The notes under the pieces were generated by a model, which saw only the letters and a list, made by a program, of their open reading frames with translations, made no database searches and was not told the DNA's origin. DNA of 64,000 bases from Porogramme epimiltina (lineage: Eukaryota; Basidiomycota; Agaricomycetes; Polyporales; Polyporaceae): contig FTLJ01000858.1 in NCBI GenBank assembly GCA_900155495.1, positions 35,583-99,582 of the forward strand, in the 5' to 3' direction. The first letter of the stretch is position 1. Each line of letters opens with the position of its first letter. A program made the position numbers and the translations under genes. Positions 32,050 through 44,086 of this stretch are shown piece after piece.

Positions 32050-34136
32050 ATGAGCGTATGTGACCAAAATGGTAACGTGTGTGCCACTGCTGACGCTAGC
32101 ATTGGGATCAAAGGCTCGAGAAGTCACTACACGTTGCCCATATCGCGACTCGTGCAATTATGTTACGACATCTACTTCATCCAAGATCAACGAGCACAAC
32201 CTCGGTTCTCATGTAACGAATTTCCACAACCAGACCACCGCAGTGTGGTATGGTGGTGAGAGTTCTTGCTGTCCTGCGTCTATTCCCGCGTCTGACGCTG
32301 GCGCTGTGGTATGCTGCAGCTACGCGAGTGACTATCCACCGCGATCTGAAGACATCAAAGATGATGTGCCCATGCGGAGACTATTCCAACAAGGACGCCT
32401 CACGTGTTCGCAGACACGCCGCAAACACGCATAAAAACGCTTCTGGTGTCCGCGACAGCCTGAGAGGCTCTAGTCCTGCCGACGCTAGTATCTCCCACCC
32501 CCTCATGTTGTCGTCCATAAATGCATCATCAAGGACCGCAAAACGACCAGGAACTTCACGCGAGCAAAACGGTGCAACAGACAAACCAATGAAGCAAGTC
32601 CTGAGTACGAACGCGAAGTCAGGGGGCTCCAAGCCGAGACTGTCATTTTCAGTTATTGACGCGACCCAGGACGTTAGTTCCAGTAGCGTGGTGACGAAGA
32701 AGCCCAGAGCCAACTCAGCAACAGGACCCTCCTCCGGCAAGAAATCTCTCTCTAAACTCGCAACTCCGTCCGTGGCTGCTCCTCTCAAGTCAAAAAAAGG
32801 ACAACCCAACTTAGCAGATACCTTGCGCAGTTCAGGAAAGGTGGCTTCGTCCGTATCACGGCATGCGAAACCACTTGCTGCTGTCGCACCAAGTCCGGTG
32901 CAGGAATCGTCTGTGACATCGCATTCTTCGAGTGGTCCCGTTTCTCAAACGACAAGACCAATAGTAGGCAATGAAGGTGCGTCACTCAGGTCTCGGGGAT
33001 TTTACTCCCATACTAATATTCGCCTCTTAAACCCCTTACAGATACTAGAGAAAGTTCGAATTGCGGCCCCTTGCCCTGCTTGTCACAGAAGAAAGCGGCA
33101 GCCCTCGACAAACGTGGCGCTCCATCTCCAACCACAGCTCGCACGCACGCCACCTCGGCTGGAGGGGTATCGAAGCATAGCGGTCCCGAACCTCGCCAAG
33201 TTCCCAGGCTACCATCGCCGTCAAACGAAGATGTCATGGACATCGATAATGACTCGGAGGAGACTAAGGAACCGCTCATTTTAGTACTCCAGTGTCATAC
33301 ATGCAAGACCTACTTCTTCAGTCTCTCTCCGAATACGACAATATGCGACAGCTGTGAGCGAAAAGTGGGAACGGCGCTCAAAAAGACACGCAAGCCATAT
33401 ATCTCCAAACAGCGCCGGGAGCGTGAATTTCGCTCGTGGCTCACCGAGTGGACAGCCGCCTATCGTGTTCGCAAGGCGGGTAGCTCTCCCACCAAGGACC
33501 CCTCTACGCTCCCGTCCTCATCAAAAACGCCGGCCTTGTTTCCCTCGTCGCTGGACACAGAGGACGTGACGGACTACTGGCGCATCAGCCAAATGCGTCG
33601 CATGGGCGGTACGACGTACCCTACTGCCGATGCATTCTTCGAAGCGTTGCGGGGACGCGTTTTGGATCAATCCCGGGCTCTCAAGGACGGTACAAGCGAT
33701 GAGGTGTTGCAGTTTTGCGCGCGGTACTCAATCGTCGCCCAACCGCGGATCAACGCGCTCGTACGTCTGCGTAGGGTGGCGAAGCGTGTACGCGAAATCG
33801 GACTTCAGTGAGTCTCTCTTTTTTCGTCGTGTGGATGTGGACTGATCGCCTACTAGCTTGCCCGATGAAAAGGATGCCAGGGCCGGATCCTTCGAATTCG
33901 AGTACGACATGAGCGGGCCGGAGGAGCTTCCCTCGGATGAGGTGTTCAAGTACCCGTGCCCGTGTGGTGGGACGCAAGTGCCTCGGAGGAAGGTACCGCT
34001 GGAGGCGTATAGGTTACCGGACCCTAAATACGCGGGTACGTGTGGGGGAACTGTCATGCTCCTAGTGGGCGAGGATCGCGCCCTGAAAGCAGTTGGGATC
34101 AAGGGACAGAGTATTGCACTGGACATCGTTCATTGA
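32050..34136 (+). CDS. Uncharacterised zinc-finger-like protein
   Basis: Not a family I recognise. The N-terminus has two Cys/His clusters: TTRCPYRDSCNYV with His residues about 20-30 on, and MMCPCGDYSNKDASRVRRHA ending in an H-x4-H pair, C2H2-like but irregular. A long Ser/Thr/Lys-rich region follows. The C-terminal half has LQCHTCKTYFF..TTICDSCERKV (a CxxC pair and another CxxC, zinc-ribbon-like), a basic helical region, and a last exon with YPCPCGGTQVPRRK and YAGTCGGT. Introns are supported after 32260, at about 32976-33050 and near 33810-33855. The start is uncertain: ATG 32050 with a 58-nt intron (GTATGT...CAAAG, joining MS to AREVTTRC), or ATG 32069 without it. Nucleic-acid binding is inferred from the clusters. 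Confidence 0.7.
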
Positions 34137-34357
34137 ACTGAGCACGTGGACATTGCGGAGCAGTAGCTACATCTACCGGACGAGCATGTTTTATCTCGCG
34201 CGCTGTGATACCATAATGATGGCTTTGTGTTCGCATTCCACCACATGGCCCCGAAAGGCAACATCACCCTACGCTGACCTCCGTTACACCATGACTTCCT
34301 CCAGATAATAACGTACTCGATAACGTTACCCTCCGTATACATTCCATGTTGATGAGA

Positions 34358-36253
34358 TTAATCGTCGTCGAAAAGAAAATCCTCCAATTGACTCCCAGCA
34401 AACCTCTCCAATAGGGCTTCACCATCGTATCGTTCGTCCCGTTCGTCCTTCACGCTTCCTTCAGAATCTGTTGGGAGACCATCGCTGCCACTCTCTGATA
34501 TCCAAGACGTCCTGTCGTCATCTTCCTCCTCTGCATATCCTCCATCTCCCTTGCTAACACTGTCATCCCCGAGCTCCCCGTTCCAAGACACATCTGAATT
34601 GGATGACTCGTCCCAGAGCTCGCTGCCGAAGTAGTCCGTATAAGCAGGCGTGTTGTCGGGGAGGAGCGCCCATGACGTCTGGATGATGCGCATACCCGGG
34701 AAGTTATACACACGTATCTCGTCCTCGTTGACGTCTTCTGGATCGCACAATAGCGGTAGGCGCGGAGGCAGATATCTGATGCACCAAGCAGGCAGGATTC
34801 GAAGCCTTCGGAGTACTGGTAAGCCGCAGACACGACCCATCTCGGTCATGAGTGCTACCACCTGCTGTTTTTGTCTGCCATCCCAGAGGTCAAGGTAGCG
34901 CAGCGATGGGAGTTCGAGGACACATTGAGGGTTGGAGAGCGGAAGCACCGGGAGTACGAGGTGTGTGAGTACGGGACATGTACGGGAGAGGAGGTCGAAG
35001 TCGGAGTAGTAATGGGTTTCCTGCCATGAAGAGGAAAGGGCGATAGAGGTGTAGATATTGAGATGGTCGAGGCGTGCGCCGTGTCGCTCCAGCAAGTCTT
35101 TTGGGAATTCGAGGCACCCTACCAAGGTAAGTTGTCGGAGGACGGGAAGGGTCCACGATGTGCTGACATATGCTTGAAGCACAGATGAATTGGAGTTAAT
35201 GTGTAGCTCGAGGTCTTGAAGGTGAGGAAGGACAATTGGTGCACGGGTGACTGCCGCTTCCGGTATATCTGGCTCGGAGCATCCCATTTGAAGGACAGTG
35301 ATGTTATTTCCGGCCGAGAGAAGCCGGTGAATTGTATTCAGATCGACCTTTCCAGCTTCCACCGGTAGATAGAGCTCCTTCAATGAGTCGGCGCACCGCT
35401 CTTGAAGCATTTGGCCAGGAGTACCATTGGCTGCCTGCCATAACCATCGAGGATTGAAAAGTTGCGGGGAAGTCGGACTCGCGGGGGGAATATCATAGAA
35501 TTCAAAACCGGGGTGGGGAGTGAACGAGAACGCTTCAAGAGCGGTACATCTGCGCAATACGAGAGCGAGGTCCTTTTTAACGGTTTCCGCGTAGGACGAC
35601 AAGATGAGGCAAGTTTCCATGCGAATCCTACGGACAAATCGGCTGGGGTCCTGGCCGTATACAACAGCGGCGGAGGAAAGAGTGCGAGCAAAAGCGGAGA
35701 TTTGACCCATCCTCCGGAAAACAATATCGATATACAACGCTTCTGAGGCGGGACCATACCACGACTTGCAGGTAAGGACGAGCGCGCAACGAGTGCTCAG
35801 GGAGACCATCCACGGACTGCGAGGCCCCGATGTGATAGAAGGACAGTGTGTATATTGAGGAGGTATAGTGAAGAAGAATATACGCAGAAGTATCTCTTGC
35901 GGAAAATGCGCCAGGTCGTGTTTGCAATACCGGGTGGGATACGGAACTTGCTGTCATGCAGATATGTGTTAGACTAGGGAAGAGATCGCGGGTACAGTGA
36001 TTCTTACCACTCCTGCTTCTTTCATCTGTCGTTTCGGAGCCTTTTTCACTTTATGAGACAAAGCTTCCACTTTTTCGAGTAGCAAGGAGCGTTCGTTTTG
36101 TAGGGAAGAAACAAGTTCTCTCAGAGCGAGGTTTGCAACCTTGAGAGCCGTATTGCTTTGGTCCAACGCTGTGTTGAGTGCCGAGAGGCGAGCTATATCT
36201 TGTGTTCGGTCATTGTCCGTCTTAAGATCAATCGAGGTGTCTTGGTTTTCCAT
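34358..36253 (-). CDS. F-box protein with N-terminal coiled coil
   Basis: A likely substrate receptor of an SCF ubiquitin ligase. Exon 1 (36253-36008) encodes MENQDTSIDLKTDND and a leucine-rich heptad-like segment (ARLSALNTALDQSNTALKVA), predicted coiled coil. A 57-nt intron (36007-35951) joins in phase to the F-box: LAHFPQEILLRIFF, then TRCALVLTCKSWYGPA. About 400 residues follow with irregular leucine-rich repeats (LPHLQDLELHI, LPVLRQLTLVG, LPSLRYLDLWDG) and an acidic tail ending in EDFLFDDD. This coiled coil plus F-box plus LRR-like layout is common in large, fast-evolving families of mushroom fungi, so the substrate cannot be guessed. ATG 36292 would add 13 residues. Confidence 0.82.
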
Positions 36254-36568
36254 GGATTCATAAGTTGAGACAAGGGCGGGAACAGTGGTCATAAAGCACC
36301 AGAGGCAGCCTGAGGGACGAAGGAGTAAGCGCCTACGAGTGCTCGAAATATAGAAAGCACGTGACACGCGTTCAGCGTACACGTCGCGCGCGCGGGGACA
36401 GGCCAGCGCGGCGAGCGTGCGGCTACACGCACCAATGTATCCTACAAACCCCCACGTCGGCTATCCTATTTGAATAACTAGGACCAAATCTCTCCCTCCG
36501 CATCCTCTACCCCCACTGGACGAAGCCGATTTCTTACACTTGCCTCGGTCTTTCGGTAGAGTCAAGAA
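36254..36568. other. Divergent promoter, F-box / ALG7
   Basis: 315 nt between divergent starts. It includes a short alternating CG run near 36387. No other feature seen. Confidence 0.45.
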
Positions 36569-38848
36569 ATGGCGCAAGAACGCGCCCTGCGCCCGCGCCC
36601 GCTACCCAAGGTTTTGCTGTTCGCTCTCCTCCCGACCGCATCTTGGTTCCTCCTTCGCCCCCTCCTTGAGCCAGCACCCCCACTACCAGCCCTCCATGCC
36701 TCGGTAGGATTCTCAATCTTCGCCCTCCTCGGCTCTCTTTACTTGGTGCCGGCGCTTGGTCCCACCTTCATAGGTGCCAACCTAAAGGGCAAGGATCTAT
36801 TGAAGACATACGATGACCCTATGTAAGTATTGCATAACATGTAGTGCACATCGTATCACTAAATTTCTACCTCCTGTAGCCCCGAGAGTCAGGGACTCGT
36901 CTGCGCGTCGATATACATCGTCTCCCTCATTCTATTCACCCCCTACGCATTCTCAGAGTCTATCACTACCCATCACGCACCAACACAACATATTCGCGAA
37001 GGACTTGTGGTGGATGAATTTCCTCATCATCAGGTTTGTTGCCCTACAATTCGTTTTCTCGACGACGCACTCATCTCTCGCAAGCTAGCGATTTATTTAT
37101 CCTCCTTGCTCTCCCTCTTAATGGCCACCATGCTCGGTTTCCTCGACGATGTATTCGACATCCGATGGCGACACAAATTGCCTATTCCGATCATCGCCTC
37201 AATTCCCCTGCTCATCGTATACTACTCTGAACGCGGAGCCACGGACATTGTCGTGCCTTTACCATTCCGATGGATGCTTGGGACGCTTCTTCACCTCGGT
37301 GCGTACTTCCATCACATTCGTTATCCTCCGGCCCCCGGTTTCACAGAGCGCCATTCAAATGTTCCATGGATCGTTGTTTGCTGTGGCGTCTTTCTAAATT
37401 TTGTTCCACGGACATCATACTTTGAATAATCACGACTTTAGCCCTATCACTCGAGCATGGCGCCGTTCGCCATTTGTGCTATCCCGGGCACTTCCATAGG
37501 CTACTCCCTTGTGGAGAGTCCTGGACGTTAGTTATGTATGAGCACTTGCCAAAAGGGAGAGAGAGAAATAGGGCGTATTCCTGTGGAGACCTGTCCGCGG
37601 ATGGATGTGTGTTCTAAAGGGCTATATGAGCAGAGATGTTATTCAATATCCGTTTTAAGGTCCCAACCTTGCCACTTCCATATTGACGATGTGGCATGCT
37701 TACAGGACCACTTTACTACGTTTACATGTCGCTTTTGTCGACGTTCTGCACCAACAGCATCAACATTCTTGCTGGCATCAATGGTTCCGAGGTTTCGCAA
37801 GCCGTAGTCATCGCAGTCTCCGTCATCCTCAACGATCTTCTATTCCTTCCTTGGCCCGTCGGTTTCCGCATACCTCTTCCCCTACATGTTACCGAGGGCG
37901 TCAAGGTCGGAGGCATTTGGAGCGCCGGGATGGCTTATGGGAGTAGAATTTTGGTCGAGCGCCACCTGTTCAGCTTGTACTTCATGTTGCCGTTGTTAGG
38001 CGTCTGTCTTGGCTTCATGTACCACAACTGGTGCGTATATTCCCCTTCATACACACTTCTGTGCCACCCTCCTGACGGCGCAGTATAGGTACCCTGCCCG
38101 TGCCTTCCCGGGCGATACGCTCTGTTACGTGACAGGCATGGCATTTGCCGTCGTAGGGATCCAGGCCCACTACTCCAAGACACTTCTCCTCTTTTTCCTG
38201 CCCCAAATCTTCAACTTCGTCTTGTCGTGTCCGCAGCTATTTGGCTTGGTCCCCTGCCCTCGGCATCGTGTTCCGAGGTCCGTTCCTTACCCCACGGGGC
38301 AGCCACCTTGAGAGTCTAGAACTGACGGCACTGCAATTCCGTACTCGCGCATAACAGATTCGATGCGGAAACCCATCTCCTTCACCCCTCGAGAGCGGAG
38401 TTCAAGGACAAGCGCCCATCTTCCGTTACCACGCTTGCGCTCCGCTTGCTTTCCGGTCTCGGTCTCGTGGAACTTACATTCGACGAGAAGACGGGCCATA
38501 TCGCGACAACTACGAACTTGACTATCCTCAATGTGTTCTTGCTCCGACTAGGGCCGATGCGGGAGGACAGCCTCACACGGGTGCTAATTTCGACGCAGGC
38601 AAGTGGCGTTTCCCTATGTTTTCCGACGGCCTGGGACGGAATCGGACGCGATGGGGGCTGGGCGCTTGAGAAGTCCAACGCGCTTGTGGCCTTTCCGCGT
38701 GTTTTGTTGCGGGGAGTTGCGCTCCGAGCCATCCGGACCCGTGAAACTGGCAGACGCTGATCGTCTTTTACAGGTATTGGGGAGCCTTGTAGCTTTCTTT
38801 GTTAGATATGGCCTTGCTAGTCTCGTGTACGACGGAAACAGGCGTTAG
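36569..38848 (+). CDS. ALG7: UDP-GlcNAc:dolichyl-phosphate GlcNAc-1-phosphotransferase
   Basis: Makes GlcNAc-PP-dolichol, the first step of N-glycan precursor assembly at the ER membrane; the tunicamycin target. A multi-pass protein. Exon 1 starts [20 protein letters not shown], with hydrophobic helices and [16 protein letters not shown]. Later motifs are [14 protein letters not shown] (DD motif), [46 protein letters not shown] and [14 protein letters not shown], all of family type. Introns include an outlier of 407 nt (37299-37705) and a terminal GC-AG intron (38599-38773). The last exon encodes [21 protein letters not shown] and NRR, then stop. It lies 600 nt upstream of isocitrate lyase, with no functional link. 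Confidence 0.94.
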
Positions 38849-39447
38849 GGGGAATGGATGGAGCATCAGACCTTGGCGATTCCGAGCTGTTCACATGAGC
38901 GCGTCGGAAAGTATCCGCGCCTTGCCCGACACGGGTGAAAGGTGACATCTCCGAGTCACCCCAGCCATACAAGAGGACACGCCTGCCGCCCAAATTCCGA
39001 CGTGAGGCGGGCATGTCGCCCGTAGCGCCGCAGGGACGGAAACATTCGACGCCGTTAGAGCGTATTCCCGGTACGTGTGTAGTGCGTTCTGCTCATACCC
39101 GCTGCAATCCCCGCCAAGGGTTCCTCTAGCTCAATTCGGCACCGTTCGGGCGCGGTCGGCCGAGCGTCGAGGGACAGGGGACGGACGGTGCGCCGTGCCC
39201 CAGCAGTGCGGGGCCCCACTCGCGTATAGCCGCCCGTGCATCCCGCCCGAATCACATGCCGGCGTCTGCGGCGCGCATTCATGCGATCGGTGCCAGCCTC
39301 AAAGGGCCTCAAATGCCTATGGAAATGCATTCCGACCCCCAACCATCCCTCTTCCCCACCCCCGCCCCCGCCCCCACAATCTGTTCACGCTTCTTTCCAT
39401 CACCTCAACCCCTCCCACACCCATTCCCTACGATCTAACTGTACACG
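38849..39447. other. ALG7 3' flank and isocitrate lyase promoter
   Basis: 599 nt. The final 90 nt before the ICL start is C/T-rich. I could not identify a carbon-response site with confidence. No gene or repeat seen. Confidence 0.45.
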
Positions 39448-41261
39448 ATGGCTAGTGAACGCAAGGCATTTGAGGCTGAGGTTGCGGAGGTCGAGAGATT
39501 CTTCAAGGTCCGTTTTACCTCTCCTCAAGTAGAGCATTACAGCTAACGGCAGCGCGGCCGTTATTCGCACCGTCTTTGATATCCAGGACCCTCGCTTCTG
39601 GAAGACGAAGAGGCCGTACTCCGCCGCGGACGTTGTCTCCAAGCGCGGTACCCTCCCCATCTCCTACCCCTCCGACGTTCAGGGCAGGAAGCTATGGCGC
39701 ATTCTCTCCGAGCGCTACAAGAATGGCACGCCATCACACACCTACGGCGCGTGCGTACACACCCGTTCATCATTCTTATTGGTGTCAGCTGATCCGCCCA
39801 ATATACAGCCTCGACCCCGTGCAGATCACTCAGATGGCGAAGTATCTCGAGACGGTGTACGTGTCTGGATGGCAATCTTCGAGCACGGCGTCGTCAACAC
39901 ACGAGCCTGGACCGGACTTGGCCGACTACCCGTCCAACACTGTCCCGACTGTCGTCGAGCACTTCTTCATGGCGCAACTCTTCCACGACCGTAAGCAGCG
40001 TGAACTGCGCTCGCGCTTGTCGGAGAAGGAGCTCGCCGAGACCCCTGCAATCGACTACCTGCGCCCAATCATCGCTGACGCTGACACCGGACATGGCGGC
40101 CTCACGGCGACTATGAAGCTCGCGAAGATGTTCGTGGAGAAAGGCGCTGCAGGTATTCACATCGAGGACCAGGCCCCGGGGACGAAGAAGTGCGGGCACA
40201 TGGCGGGTAAGGTGCTCGTCCCGATTCAGGAGCACATCAACCGCCTCGTCGCGATCCGCCTGCAGTTCGACATCATGGGCGTCCAGAACCTCGTCATCGC
40301 GCGTACGGACTCGGAAGCCGCGACCCTCATCACCACTAACGTCGACGAGCGCGACCACCCCTTCATCCTCGGCTCCACGAACCCGACCATCGGCCCCCTC
40401 GTTGTCGCCCTCAACAAGGCCGAGCGTGAGGGCAAGACTGGCGCCGCGCTCGAGGCCGTCGAGGAGCAGTGGATGGCCCAGGCGAACATCCAGCTCTTCT
40501 CAACCGTACTCGCAGGTGCGCTCTCAGCACAGGGTGCGTCCGCTGCTGCCGTGAACGCCTTCACTGCGCGTATCGCACACGTATCGTACCCCGCCGCGGT
40601 CGAGATCGCGCAGAAGGAGTTCGGGCTCAAGAGCGTGCCGTTCTGGGACTGGGACGCGCCGCGCACGCGCGAGGGCTTCTACCGCTACCAGGGCGGCACA
40701 CAGTGCGCGGTGAACCGCGCAATCGCGTTTGCGCCGTACTCGGACCTCCTCTGGATGGAGACGAAGAAGCCGATCCTCGCGCAGGCGCGCGAGTTCGCCG
40801 AGGGCGTGCACGCGGTGTACCCCGAGCAGTGGCTCGCGTACAACCTCTCGCCCTCATTCAACTGGGAGGCGGCCGGCCTCAACACGAACGACATGAAGTC
40901 GTATGTGTGGGAGCTTGGCAAGCTCGGTTTCGTCTGGCAGTTTATTACGGTGAGCTTCTATGTTTTGTGGTTTTGGTCATTGCACCGCTGACACGTCTCG
41001 TTTGTCAAGCTCGGCGGTCTGCACTCGAACGCGTACATCAGCGACCTGTTTGCCAGCTCGTACGCGACGGAGGGCATGAAGGCCTATGTTGAGCTCGTTC
41101 AGCGCCGTGAGCGTGAGATCGGCTGCGACGTGCTCACCCACCAAAAGTGGAGCGGGGCCGATTACGCGGACAACCTCATGAAGACCGTCACCGGTGGCGT
41201 GTCATCGACCGCGGCGATGGGCAAGGGCGTAACTGAGGACCAGTTCAAGTCGAAGCTATGA
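39448..41261 (+). CDS. ICL1: Isocitrate lyase, peroxisomal
   Basis: Splits isocitrate into glyoxylate and succinate, the entry of the glyoxylate shunt for growth on fatty acids or C2 compounds. Four exons: 39448-39507, 39587-39750, 39809-40949 and 41010-41261 (introns 79, 58 and 60 nt). The catalytic signature is KKCGHMAGK with the nucleophilic Cys, preceded by ADADTGHGG and [17 protein letters not shown] and the conserved C-terminal helices follow. About 538 residues, the fungal length. It ends KSKL, a canonical PTS1, so glyoxysomal/peroxisomal import is expected. Functionally it follows on from the beta-oxidation fed by the two acyl-CoA synthetases 10 kb upstream. Expression is probably carbon-source dependent, known from the family, not from a site seen here. 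Confidence 0.97.
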
Positions 41262-41687
41262 GACACGGACTTTATGTGCCGTTTACGTCCCAGCTTCATA
41301 TCTCCGTTTTGTCATGTACTGTAGAGGCTCGGATACCACATAGGATGTCCTTTCGACGTTGGCACATTGTCTGCCACGCCGCATACGATGCAGTAACACG
41401 TCTGACAACGTAACTCAATGTTCGCATCAACTACGCACCGGTCAAGGACTCGTCAGCCTGCGGTAATGGTATTCAAGTTAGCACTTCTGGCGTCATCGAT
41501 TGGGCACGGAGTGGGGTAGAATTCGGTGGATACCCACACGTTCACTCGACGGTAGTTTAGCGACCCAATATCACTGCACCGATAAGGGCGAAGCGAAGTC
41601 GACTAACTGACTGCTCATCCTTTATTCACATTGCACCCGCATACTAATGTACAGTTACGATATAGAAACCCGACAACGCCAATCCCG
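41262..41687. other. Convergent 3' region, ICL1 / 2OG oxygenase
   Basis: 426 nt between convergent stop codons, average composition, no feature seen beyond expected 3' UTRs. Confidence 0.5.
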
Positions 41688-43269
41688 TCAGTTGTAATGC
41701 TTTACGACCAGCCCGTTCACAATATCTTCTTCGATCCCGCCAGTGACCTTTGGCAGAGCCTTCGCACCATACGCTCGCGTGCGCCCCTTAATCCATTGTT
41801 CCATTGTCGGCGCATCCTCGTCAGCGCAACGGCGCTTTACCTCCCCGCGCTGGAGGACCGGGCTCTGCGTGAGTGGTACGAGGCGGACGTCGTTGTCAGC
41901 GAGGGCGAAGTAGAATGCCCCGAGCCGGGGGAAACCGCGCTGATCCGGAGGGGGCTGCACGACACGGTGTATTGTGCCTTTGTAGAAACCCCCAGAAAGC
42001 ATCTCGAGCCCGTCGCCTGCGTTGACGACCTGCATACCGGGTGTGACTCAGCGCATAGTAGGGTGCCGGGGAATGCGAGCGTACAAGAGCGTTATCCATG
42101 TGCTTGACCCAGCGCCATTTACCGTCCGGGGACATGATTTGCAGTGCTGAAACAGGCTGGCTCCAGAGGATAGTGACCGTGCCGCTGTCTAAGGGAATGG
42201 TCAAGTCGGGCTCGATAACGGATAGTAGTGTTAACGACACTGACCTGTATGTCCTTTGAGCCAAACGTTGTTGGACTTTGTTTCGTCATCGTCGGAACGA
42301 GGGAAGCTGTGGTTGAGTTATGAGCATTGGGCTGGAAGAATATGTAGGAAAGACCGTTACTTACTATTTCATAAAACGCGCTGTCTGCTAGTCAGTCTGG
42401 GTTGCTAGTGTATATGTAGATAAACCTACCCCACGTTTCTCCAGAAGCATCGAAGTTGTGCATGTTAACGAACGTGTCTTCCGGAAGCTCCATTCCACGG
42501 GCAAGCAGTCTGATGTGGCTAAGCTTTTCGAACTGTTCAATATTAGTCATAAGACATACCGAAGAATGGGGTGAAGGATCTTGAAGTGGTTGTGTTCGGA
42601 GAAAGCTCGAATTTCTGGTAAGAATGGCCGCATTGCCTTAGGGTACTCTTGACCCTCGTATATGGAACGGTGCACTGGGTCGGCGCTGATGAGCGGTAGC
42701 CATAACATAAACTATGCGGGGCATACTGCTGAAGTGTTCAATCTGGTCGCGAACGCCATTGTCAATGTGCTAAGGATGTAGATCTTAGAATGTGCACAGA
42801 TAATGTGAGTGGTGAGCTCAAGACATACCCAGAACTCACGGAGCTTATAACCACGGTAGGTCCCAGTTTCCCTAATCTTCCCGACATATTTTATCTTCTC
42901 TTCTTCAGGGACGTGAGAGAACGGGACGTCTGCGATGTCAAATATCCTATCATTCTGAAGGGATGGCAGTAAGCATTGCCATCTACAAATAGGTGTAGAA
43001 CCTTACCTGAGCTTGGGTGAGCCCGTGGTTGATAACATATAGGAACCCGTGCGTGTGCATGGCGTCGCGCACAATCGGTGCAAGCTCAGCGCGCCCCTCT
43101 GGCGTGGCCGCTTTGGAGAGATCGATGATTGCGAGGTCTGCCCATTCTACTGTTGAAACGTGTTAATAACTCACAGGATTGTCAGGTACTATATCCCAAA
43201 CTTACAGTCTTCCTTTGTAGGGGGGGCGGGCGTATAGTGAGGAACCGGAGGAATAGTGGTAGCAGGCAT
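41688..43269 (-). CDS. 2-oxoglutarate/Fe(II)-dependent oxygenase (IPNS-like)
   Basis: A non-haem iron oxygenase of the isopenicillin N synthase fold; the substrate is unknown. Start ATG at 43269 (MPATTIPPVPHYTPAPPTKE). The N-terminal DIOX_N part includes ADLAIIDLSKAATPEGR and HTHGFLYVINHGL. The iron site reads GHTDSGTVTILWSQPVSALQ, with H-x-D formed across an intron that splits the Asp codon near 42190-42245. The distal His is in GTIHRVVQPP. The 2OG-binding Arg appears as RLGAFYF, where many relatives have RxS; this variant seems usual in the mushroom subfamily. Many short introns. No neighbouring biosynthetic genes, so a cluster role is unsupported. Confidence 0.88.
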
Positions 43270-44086
43270 TATAGTAGATGGGCTGAAGTTAGGATGTCGC
43301 GGAGTAAGAACAGGGCTGGGCACAACCTTCTTAAATATCTGTGCTGTGGGCTACGGCTTCTGTCATCACAGGGTGCGAACGAGAGAATTGCAGCGAGGAC
43401 ATGGGAACGGTGTCTATAAATTCCTAGTGAAGAAGGCCTGCTGACGTAGTGTTTTTTGGACAACGAAGGTGATAACAACAGTCCCGGTGCCAATCTGTGG
43501 TATCATGGGTTAGAGATACCCATGCACATTTGTGTATAGTGTTGCGGCAGACTCACTGGGTTCGACGGCAAGACATTGGGTTTCCGAAGTCGGGATCGGA
43601 GAGCTCTTGGGAGTTTTTTTTACTGTAAAAGTGCAATCAGCGGAGCTCCGCATGTGGAGCTCCTATCACAAGCTATCGCGCTACCAAAACCACTCCTCCA
43701 GAGTGCATTCACCGAACGAGCATCGATACAGCAGCAACGCTATGGAGCTGCAAAGAACAGTTGAGGCGGTCCTGTCTGTAGTCCGAGTTAATGTCACAGG
43801 AAAACATCCCGAAGGATATGGGACACAGCATGCATGAGTGAACGACGTCACAAATACAAGGGTCTTACTAGAGTCACTCTATAGCGACTTACGTCGCGAA
43901 GGGCGAGAGCTTACTTAACCTGCTGCGGCGAGATCTTTCTTTGACTCCTATGCCGGCTTCCTTACATCTGTACGTTCTAGACGCAGATTTCCTAAAAGTT
44001 GTAAATTACCGAGAACATATAGAGCAGACACAGATGATACCATCATTAGCAGAATGGGAACCTCATCGAAAACTACCACCGCAATC
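43270..44086. other. 2OG oxygenase promoter and PRP24 3' flank
   Basis: 817 nt. It holds two copies of the self-palindrome GGAGCTCC (43642-43649 and 43656-43663). A plus frame at 43532-43837 shows no family match or splice support. Otherwise nothing recognised. Confidence 0.45.

Noticed and set aside
41688..43269. Secondary-metabolite cluster around the 2OG oxygenase
   Set aside because: Neighbours are isocitrate lyase and PRP24; no synthase, P450 or transporter in the window.
43532..43837. Plus-strand frame of 101 residues
   Set aside because: No family match and upstream of the 2OG oxygenase, where 5' flank is expected.
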